Shown here: in pieces, positions 1 through 4,934 of the stretch
Position numbering within the stretch: the stretch's first letter is position 1
Layout: every line of letters starts with the position of its first letter
From: Lysobacterales bacterium
Lineage (GTDB): Bacteria > Pseudomonadota > Gammaproteobacteria > Xanthomonadales > Xanthomonadaceae
Assembly (NCBI GenBank): GCA_015655035.1
Contig: JAATFS010000141.1
Coordinates: 1 to 14,163 of the forward strand
Direction: 5' to 3'
Length of the DNA stretch: 14,163 nucleotides
Notes under the pieces: generated by a model
What the model was told of the DNA's origin: nothing
Database searches by the model: none
The model's input: the letters and a program-made list of their open reading frames with translations, nothing else
Translations under genes and position numbers: made by a program

Positions 1-1
1 C

Positions 2-133
2 AAGGGAGTAACTGATGCCAACGTCAATTCGATTATGGCCGTCATCAACAAGGATACGGACAGCTACGCTAAAAGCAGGAGTCACTTCAAGCGGATCTGG
101 AATGAAAGAATATTTAAGCCCATCGGAAACTAA
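2..133 (+). CDS. C-terminal end of an unidentified protein (5' partial), possibly a toxin/effector tail
   Basis: An open frame enters from the left edge and stops with TAA at 131-133, leaving 43 codons. The peptide contains VINKDTDSYAKSRSHFKRIW, which is protein-like in composition, and the competing frame starting at 15 is not. I do not recognise the family with confidence. The INxxTDSY..R..HF pattern faintly recalls C-termini of lysozyme/GH19-like peptidoglycan hydrolases used as secreted effectors, but this is a weak impression. The next gene starts at 102, inside this one, on the same strand. It encodes a small protein with a signal peptide, an arrangement common for effector/immunity pairs. 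Base composition is more AT-rich than the genes further right, which suggests horizontal origin. The rest of the gene lies outside the window. Confidence 0.6.
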   Translation, partial: KGVTDANVNSIMAVINKDTDSYAKSRSHFKRIWNERIFKPIGN

Positions 134-706
134 TAAAATCACCCTGCCGGATAATATTGGGCGTTTTCTCTTTGCTATATTTTTAGCTCTATTTCCCCTG
201 TTTTTTTGTATCACCGCGGATGCTGACACCATCCATTCCGACGCCTCCAAGGCAGTTGCTTCCCCGCAGCTCAGGATTGATTTCCCTGTGCGAAACTCAC
301 TGATTCGTTTTTTTATTCAGATAATGAGGGGCGCGACCCTGATATAGATATGTATATCTCCACCCCGTCTGATACCAAAGGGGACATGCATTTCTTGGGT
401 AAAATTGAGCCTGAAGGAGGTGTGGCTTGGATCGAATCGGTCTTCACTAAGGATGTTGATGGGGATGGTTGTAATGAGTTATTAGTACTCGCTCGATGGG
501 AGGTAAATCATGCAGGCATAAAAACCGTTGGGAACTTGTTTCGCACTTATGTATACAAGGCGTCGGTTAATGGAACTTCATTTTCTCGACTGGAAAACAT
601 TGAAAAAAAAATCGGATCGGGAATGGAAGGCATCAGGGAGGGAAACAAGGTTCACTACCCCTACCGCGATGCGGCCAGCATCAGAAAATTACTTAGTCGG
701 CCCTGA
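102..706 (+). pseudogene. Signal-peptide protein split by a one-base shift; possible periplasmic immunity protein
   Basis: Two frames join into one plausible protein of about 201 residues if one T is added to the seven-T run at 308-314. The first part (102 to about 314) starts MKEYLSPSE. It has a hydrophobic segment near residues 22-38 and a possible signal-peptidase site after ADA, so export to the periplasm is likely. The second part continues as RFF-YSDNEGRDPDIDMY and includes DVDGDGCNELLVL, a calcium-loop/FG-GAP-like motif. As sequenced, the first frame ends at 347 and the second could restart only at ATG 350. The start at 102 overlaps the upstream gene by 32 bases, suggesting coupled translation. 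The last residues and the TGA (704-706) come from the inverted repeat of an IS remnant, so the natural C-terminus is probably lost. Function is not recognised; an immunity role is inferred from context only. A sequencing error in the T run is possible. Confidence 0.55.
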
Positions 707-1034
707 AGAACTCAGCAGCGCCTCATATATCAAGTGATGTACGCCTCAGAGGGCGTGCCTGGACTGCCAGTTTTCGCTAGGCTGAGCGCAGGTTTCTTGC
801 ACTTTCCAAGCATGCCCGTACGCCTTCCAGCCGTTGAAGACGGTCCTGCCGAGGATCTGTTCCGTTCTCGCCTGGAGAATTAGATCGACCTGCCGGCTAC
901 AACCTGCGCTGGCTGATGCGCTGGATCGCGCTCTTTTGTGTCTGGCTGCGGGCCATCGTGCTGACGCCGATGCTCGCCAGGCCGAGGTTGTGCGCGATCG
1001 CGACTTGATGAAAGCTATTTTTCAGGGCCGACTA
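694..1034. mobile_element. Internally deleted IS5-family element with both terminal inverted repeats
   Basis: The left end at 694-707 reads TAGTCGGCCCTGAA. Its exact reverse complement stands at 1021-1034, and the match extends to 16 of 17 bases inward. The outer TA may belong to the repeat or be a target duplication. Inside are both ends of one transposase gene, with the middle missing, so the element is about 340 bp and cannot move on its own. If a full-length relative exists in the genome it could be mobilised like a MITE. Both flanking genes end inside its repeats, so it appears to mark a deletion or rearrangement. No longer direct repeat flanks it, which agrees with loss of neighbouring DNA after insertion. 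Confidence 0.75.
812..1008 (+). pseudogene. IS5-family transposase remnant, N- and C-terminal ends fused
   Basis: ATG at 812 opens a frame reading MPVRLPAVEDGPAEDLFRSR, then LEN, then TAG at 881, then IDL. DLFRSRLxxQID followed by a histidine-proline segment is the usual opening of IS1478-like IS5-family transposases, and the TAG replaces the expected glutamine codon. At about 893-895 the reading changes frame and continues as GYNLRWLMRWIALF up to TGA at 1006-1008. AGYNxRWLxRxI is the typical C-terminal sequence of the same family. More than 300 residues, including the DDE catalytic core, are therefore missing. The product cannot be active. Assignment to the IS1478-like subgroup rests on remembered family sequences, not on a search. 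Confidence 0.7.
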
Positions 1035-1355
1035 GCAACGCACCTGCGCTTGGATGGCCGCATCGATCGAACGCAGGGCGGCATCGCGATCGACGGCATA
1101 GGTGCGCGCGGGGTTGCCCCCTCCGGCACCGGCTGACCAGACCACGGCATCGTGACCGGCCAGTTGCGCGGCGATCGCATCGCGATCGGCCTGTTCGATA
1201 TCCAGTACCACGGCGTTTGCGCCGTCGAGGGTGACGTCGTCGCGATGATCGGGATTACGCAACAGGGCGGTTACCGAGTGGCCGGCGGACACGAGCAGCG
1301 GCGTGAGGAAGCGTGCAACCTTGCCGTGGCCGCCGATGATGAGGACGCGTGACAT
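1032..1355 (-). pseudogene. NAD(P)H-binding (atypical SDR) protein, C-terminally truncated
   Basis: The 107-residue product begins MSRVLIIGGHGKVARFL, with a Rossmann glycine motif (GxxGxxA, residues 8-14) that binds the dinucleotide. NPDH near residue 35 and VWSAGAGGG near residues 72-80 fit the NAD(P)H-binding SDR-like family, whose members are normally about 210-220 residues. The start is supported by AAGGAG six bases upstream of ATG 1355. The frame runs through IDAAIQA, where complete relatives go on to the catalytic half, but here it meets TAG supplied by the right end of the IS remnant (1032-1034). About half the protein is lost, so I treat it as a pseudogene, although a nucleotide-binding fragment could still be made. 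Such genes often sit beside redox-sensing regulators; none is visible here. Confidence 0.75.
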
Positions 1356-1570
1356 GGCTGCTCCTTGATGACGATAAAGTACGCATGCAACGCTACCATC
1401 TGCGCCGTTATTCCCTAGAGAATGACAGCCGAGGCTTGGTGCAATGGGTGTCGTCGTTGCGTTGCCGGCGTGGTGGCCGCAGGCATTGATCAGGTCATGG
1501 TCGGTGGCGGCCGAGCAAGCGTCGCTTACGGGGTTTGGGTGGTTTGCGGGTTCATTTCCAGGAACGCCGC

Positions 1571-2638
1571 TTAGTTCATAGCAGCACGCCGCATGCCGGC
1601 CAACCGACATTTTGCCGGCAGCTGCCGCTGGATCCACATATTGCCCATGAGGTGGTCCAGTCCGCGATCCAGTCCGGTGACCAATCCGGCGCCCGGGGTG
1701 AAGGTCAGCTCGCCGAAATAGATGCGGCCTTTCTGGATGTACCAGTCGACGCGGGTGTAGTCGAAGTCGTTGGCCAGTACCTTGCTCAGTTCCAGTGCGT
1801 GTTGCAGCAGGTCGGGGGAGCAAGGGGGCTGCCGGCCGTCATCGCGGATCCGGTGGAACGCATCGCGCAGATTGTTGACGAAGAACGTCATCGCCAATCG
1901 GGTGTTGAAACGGTTGTAAATCACTTGCAACACATATTTGAATCGGCCATCGGGCTGCCGGAACATATGGAACTTGTAGTCTACGGGGGCTTGGATTCCA
2001 TCGCCGATGTACTCCTCGACCAAGATCCGGCGCGGTATGTCGCGGTAGTGGATTTCGCGTGCGGTCCGGGAGTAGTCGGTCTGCAGCCATTGCATACAGC
2101 GATCGACGATGTCGCGTCGTTGGCGGGTGTCCGGTTCGTTCCGCACGATCTCCACCATGCCCGCGCCATGGCTGGCCTTGAAGACGGTGTGCTGCCAACG
2201 CGGCAGGCTGTGCAGGGCTGCAGGATCCGAGGTGTCGAATACCAGCGGTATCAGGTAGTTCTCGCCGATTCGGCTGGCCACGTGGGCGCGCGCGGCGTAT
2301 TTGTCGGCCAGGCGGGTATAACTAGGATAATCGCCATGGATGCATTTTCGGTAAAGCACTTTTTCGTTGAAGCTGATTGGATCGTGCACCTGCGGTAATC
2401 GGCCGAAAGTGAAGAAGAAGTGGATTCTTTCCTGAAGCGGCCACGGCAGGTTCTTGACCAGCTGGTTAGCGCTTTTCAAAAGGAAATGGTCGATGCCGTG
2501 CCGACGCAATGATGGGGGCGCGCGCGTCTTGGGTACGGCGGGAGATATCTCAGGCGCGGCGATGTGGCCGTCTGAAGGGTAGGCGTGCAGCAGCGCTACG
2601 GCGGTATTGTCGATCACGGGCGCATCCCATTGTTCCAT
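1571..2638 (-). CDS. TupA-like ATP-grasp protein
   Basis: The 355-residue protein matches the TupA-like ATP-grasp family, found in capsule, teichuronopeptide and other surface-polymer loci, where members are thought to ligate amino acids or modify glycans using ATP. Visible landmarks: HDPISFNEKVLYRK near 85-98, VFKASHGAG (K154, ATP lysine region), ILVEEYI (205-211, adenine-binding segment), VDYKFHMF (219-226), RVDWYI (D298) and GELTFTPGAG (E310). D298 and E310 fit the ATP-grasp metal ligands. The first 45 or so residues are outside the family core and proline-rich, and no good ribosome site precedes ATG 2638, so the true start may lie further in. It is orphaned: no glycosyltransferase or polymer genes are beside it, so its substrate cannot be inferred. 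The next gene on this strand is the truncated oxidoreductase, 215 bp away. Confidence 0.85.
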   Translation of the reverse strand: MEQWDAPVIDNTAVALLHAYPSDGHIAAPEISPAVPKTRAPPSLRRHGIDHFLLKSANQLVKNLPWPLQERIHFFFTFGRLPQVHDPISFNEKVLYRKCIHGDYPSYTRLADKYAARAHVASRIGENYLIPLVFDTSDPAALHSLPRWQHTVFKASHGAGMVEIVRNEPDTRQRRDIVDRCMQWLQTDYSRTAREIHYRDIPRRILVEEYIGDGIQAPVDYKFHMFRQPDGRFKYVLQVIYNRFNTRLAMTFFVNNLRDAFHRIRDDGRQPPCSPDLLQHALELSKVLANDFDYTRVDWYIQKGRIYFGELTFTPGAGLVTGLDRGLDHLMGNMWIQRQLPAKCRLAGMRRAAMN

Positions 2639-2647
2639 CGTGAGAAA

Positions 2648-2663
2648 CGTGACTCACGTCACA
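2648..2663. promoter_or_regulatory. Candidate Clp/CRP-type binding site
   Basis: The sequence CGTGA-N6-TCACA matches nine of ten positions of the TGTGA-N6-TCACA consensus shared by Crp and the Xanthomonas Crp-like protein Clp. It overlaps a perfect 13-bp palindrome (2647-2659, centred on C2653) and lies 10-25 bases upstream of the ATP-grasp start codon. That close position would favour repression if it is used. Chance occurrence cannot be excluded. Confidence 0.4.
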
Positions 2664-2750
2664 ATTTAAATGTGATAGGTGCTATGTTATTTTTTTGTGA
2701 AATTCCGGCTTCAAGTAGATCTGCGGTCACCGTTTTGGGCCAGGCGCATG

Positions 2751-2784
2751 AAGCTGGCCGCCAAAGCGTGTCGCCGGCCAGCTT
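2751..2784. repeat. Inverted repeat, 10-bp stem and 14-base loop
   Basis: AAGCTGGCCG at 2751-2760 pairs perfectly with CGGCCAGCTT at 2775-2784. No T-run follows on either strand, so it is not a standard intrinsic terminator. It lies about 195 bases upstream of the attachment-family start and could be a leader structure or an operator. Confidence 0.45.
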
Positions 2785-2977
2785 GATCGCCGATGGAGAT
2801 GAGCACGGTTCCGCACCGCAAGCGCTCTCGAGCGCATCAACTCAGCGGTGATCAGTGCTTTGTCGACTACACCCGCCGCGAGCGACCTCACGCGCTCTAG
2901 CCGCGACGCTTACACGTGGCTCGGTAGGGTGGCTGCACGCCATACAGCAACTCGGCATCGCGCCGAAGGAGTGAAGA

Positions 2978-3385
2978 ATGAGTGTGAAAATTCCCGAAGG
3001 GGCGTTGGTTGTAGTGGCCGATGGTGGCTCCGTGCGGTTTTTCACCAACACCGGCAGCGACCACGAATTGGTGCTCAAGCAGCATGCGCAGTTGGAAGGT
3101 ACCAACGAATCAAGCGCGTCCGGTCAGGGCCCGGCCGGTTCGGGGCCCTCCGAGCAGAGTCCTTCGCAGTTGGGCGAAGCTACGTTCGCCAAGCAACTGG
3201 CCGAGCAGTTGAACGAAGGCGCTTTGAACAACCGCTACACCGATCTGGTACTGGTGGCGGACCCTTCCACGCTGGGGCGGATACGCCCGCTGCTGCATAA
3301 GCAGGTCCAGCAGCGATTGGTCCAGGACCTGGCGAAGGACCTCACCAACTCGCCGTTGGATGAGATCCAGCGCGCGCTCTCCTGA
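2978..3385 (+). CDS. Host-attachment family protein (baeRF12-like)
   Basis: The 135-residue soluble protein begins MSVKIPEGALVVVADGGSVR and contains RYTDLVLVADPSTLGRIRPL near 86-104. This is the pattern of the 'protein required for attachment to host cells' family, first named in Agrobacterium and structurally related to the eRF1/Pelota middle domain (bacterial RF-like family 12). Its biochemical role is unknown. The middle (about 40-65) is a low-complexity Ser/Gly/Pro linker between the N-terminal strand region and the C-terminal domain, as in relatives. ATG 2978 is preceded by AAGGAG at good spacing. Only 7 bp separate its stop from the next gene's start, so the two are probably co-transcribed. 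No signal peptide or membrane segment is seen, so a direct adhesin role is unlikely. Confidence 0.85.
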   Translation: MSVKIPEGALVVVADGGSVRFFTNTGSDHELVLKQHAQLEGTNESSASGQGPAGSGPSEQSPSQLGEATFAKQLAEQLNEGALNNRYTDLVLVADPSTLGRIRPLLHKQVQQRLVQDLAKDLTNSPLDEIQRALS

Positions 3386-3392
3386 TTCGGAC

Positions 3393-3740
3393 ATGTTCAC
3401 GGCTGCCTATGCTGATCCGGAGCCGATGCGCAGCGAGATCGACACGCATTCCGGTCTGCTGGTGCTGGAATTCGGCTCGCCGGGATGCGGCTTCTGCATC
3501 GCGGCGCAGCCGTTGCTGCGGCGGATGCTTGGCCCGAACCATGCGCTTGCGCATCGCAAGATCGAGGATGGTAAAGGGCGACCGTTGGGCCGCTCCTTCG
3601 GGGTCAAATGGTGGCCGACCTTGATCCTGCTGCGCGATGGCCAGGAACTAGCGCGTGCGGTGAGGCCTCGGCACCCTGACGACCTGACAGGTTTGTTCGC
3701 CGCGCTCGGCAGCGACGTACCGAGCGCGGCAATCGATTGA
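3393..3740 (+). CDS. Thioredoxin-fold protein with a GCGFC active site
   Basis: The 115-residue protein has the thioredoxin pattern: LLVLEFGSPGCGFC (residues 22-35), with the redox pair C32/C35 at the start of the helix, and WWPT with cis-proline P75 opposite it. VLEFG-xx-xCGxC and the C-terminal GQELARAV match a thioredoxin-like family seen in Xanthomonas. The conserved tryptophan before the first cysteine is G31 here, and the dipeptide between the cysteines is GF instead of GP, which should change redox potential and partner choice. No signal peptide, so it is cytoplasmic. Start chosen at ATG 3393, seven bases after the upstream stop; an in-frame ATG at 3360 would overlap the previous gene. 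The ribosome site is weak, consistent with translational coupling. An 11-bp-stem hairpin lies inside its last codons. Confidence 0.8.
   Translation: MFTAAYADPEPMRSEIDTHSGLLVLEFGSPGCGFCIAAQPLLRRMLGPNHALAHRKIEDGKGRPLGRSFGVKWWPTLILLRDGQELARAVRPRHPDDLTGLFAALGSDVPSAAID
3699..3730 (+). terminator. Strong hairpin inside the end of the thioredoxin-like gene
   Basis: GCCGCGCTCGG at 3699-3709 pairs perfectly with CCGAGCGCGGC at 3720-3730, leaving a 10-base loop. It ends ten bases before the end of the stop codon at 3738-3740, within the codons for FAALGSDVPSAAID. No U-run follows, so it may be a Rho-assisted terminator or an mRNA-stabilising 3' structure. The 257-bp gap that follows shows no gene. Confidence 0.45.
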
Positions 3741-3997
3741 CGTCGTCGCATGTGGCTTTGGCAGCGGAGTGGGGTCGAAGACTACTCGCGTGCCATGCAA
3801 TCCGGATCGTTGTGCAGATCCGTTCCGACCACATCCGTCGAGCCGGCTGTTCATCAATCCGCAGTCTTTCCGCACGCCCGGGTGCTTACCATGGACGGGT
3901 AATCCATCCCTGAGATCTAGCCTGTGACGATCGTCCGAGTAGTGCCAGTACCCGCCGCAACGGTGTTTTCTGCGCGTCATGACGATGGGCGCGGCTG

Positions 3998-4813
3998 ATG
4001 GCGGATCTGCTGCCAACCCTGCGCATGGACGAGCAAGCGCGGCGTGACCTCGCCACGGCGCATGCGCTGCTGGAAAATCCAGGACTGGCGGCGCAGCTTG
4101 CCAATGTTGTCGGTGCGCCGATCGAGAGCTTGCTGGCCCGGCGGTTGCCGAAGGTGATCAGCGGCAGCGTCGATCGGATCACCCGGCGCGCGCTGGAAGT
4201 GGCGTTGAAGTCGGCGCTGCTGACCTTGCGCAAGGCCGGGCATCCGACGGCGGCGACCAAGACCCACAAGCTGGCGGTGGCGATCACTGGCGGCGCCGGC
4301 GGCTTCTTCGGTCTGGCCGGAGTGGCAGTGGAGTTACCGCTCACCACCACGCTGATGCTGCGCTCGATCGCGGAGATCGCGCGCTCCGAAGGCGAACAAC
4401 TGGATGACCCGTCCACCGCCCTGGCGTGCCTGGAAGTGCTGGCGCATGGTGGCCGCAGCAAGCGCGACGACGGCACCGAGTCCGGCTATTTCGCGGTACG
4501 CGCCGCGATGGCGCAGCAACTCAATGCGGCCGCGCATTATGTGGCGGTGCACGGTTTTGCCAGCCATGGGGCACCGGCGTTGGTGTCGTTGGTATCGCGG
4601 ATCGCAGGCAAGTTCTCAGTGGCGGTCAGTCAAAAGATCGCGGCCCAGGCAGTGCCGCTGGTGGGCGCAGCCAGTGGCGCTGCACTCAATACGTTGTTCA
4701 TTGCCCATTTCCAGGCAATGGCGCGAGGTCACTTCATCATCCGCCGTCTTGAGCGTGTCCATGGCGAAGCGGCAGTGCGGCAGGCTTACGATGCATTGGT
4801 AGCCGGGCGCTGA
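3998..4813 (+). CDS. EcsC-family protein
   Basis: The 271-residue protein matches the EcsC family, named after the third gene of the Bacillus ecs ABC-transporter locus. Its molecular role is unknown and its members have amphipathic, membrane-associating helices. Visible landmarks: HKLAVAITGGAGGFFGLAG (90-108), followed by AVELPLTTTLMLRSIAEIA (110-128), the family's glycine-rich helix and ELP-T motif; then ESGYFAVRAAM (161-171) and the hydrophobic C-terminal helices near 195-235 ending in VPLVGAASGAALNTLF. Length is usual for the family. ATG 3998 is the first in-frame start; the ribosome site is poor and ATG 4025 is an alternative. No ABC-transporter genes are adjacent, so the ecs context is not conserved. 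It is convergent with the protease gene, with a hairpin between them. Confidence 0.85.
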   Translation: MADLLPTLRMDEQARRDLATAHALLENPGLAAQLANVVGAPIESLLARRLPKVISGSVDRITRRALEVALKSALLTLRKAGHPTAATKTHKLAVAITGGAGGFFGLAGVAVELPLTTTLMLRSIAEIARSEGEQLDDPSTALACLEVLAHGGRSKRDDGTESGYFAVRAAMAQQLNAAAHYVAVHGFASHGAPALVSLVSRIAGKFSVAVSQKIAAQAVPLVGAASGAALNTLFIAHFQAMARGHFIIRRLERVHGEAAVRQAYDALVAGR

Positions 4814-4876
4814 TCGACAGCGCGATCAACGCCGCGACCGTGAGGACATGCGGGGCAATATGGGCCGACGACCTTC

Positions 4877-4906
4877 CGACATCGCCTCGGCTCGAGGACG
4901 ATGTCG
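4877..4906. terminator. Hairpin between convergent genes, candidate bidirectional terminator
   Basis: CGACATCG (4877-4884) plus CCTCG pairs with CGAGG and CGATGTCG (4899-4906), giving 13 base pairs with one bulged A and a GCT loop. It sits between the ends of the EcsC gene (4813) and the protease gene (4935), and could terminate both. Neither strand has a following T-run, so this is not a classical intrinsic terminator. Confidence 0.5.
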
Positions 4907-4934
4907 AATGGCAGTACTTGCGGTCAGGCCTGCG

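Larger units (their letters stand above)
2639..2977. other. Divergent intergenic region with dyads and a hairpin
   Basis: This 339-bp gap separates the minus-strand ATP-grasp gene from the plus-strand attachment-family gene. The left third is AT-rich and probably holds the promoter of the ATP-grasp gene, but I could not fix a convincing -35/-10 pair. It contains a 13-bp palindrome at 2647-2659, a Clp/CRP-like site at 2648-2663 and a 10-bp-stem hairpin at 2751-2784. No credible open frame is present. Confidence 0.6.

Noticed and set aside
15..101. Earlier in-frame ATG at 15 as the start of the split signal-peptide gene
   Set aside because: This stretch encodes the end of the upstream protein in another frame. 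Adding it would put about 29 Arg/Thr/Ser-rich residues before the signal peptide.
834..1136. Plus-strand 100-codon frame over the IS remnant and the truncated oxidoreductase
   Set aside because: It crosses the IS right end and has no coherent protein features. The transposase fragments are in the other two frames.
1535..2398. Plus-strand frame of 287 codons opposite the ATP-grasp gene
   Set aside because: The minus strand carries clear ATP-grasp motifs; the opposite frame has none.
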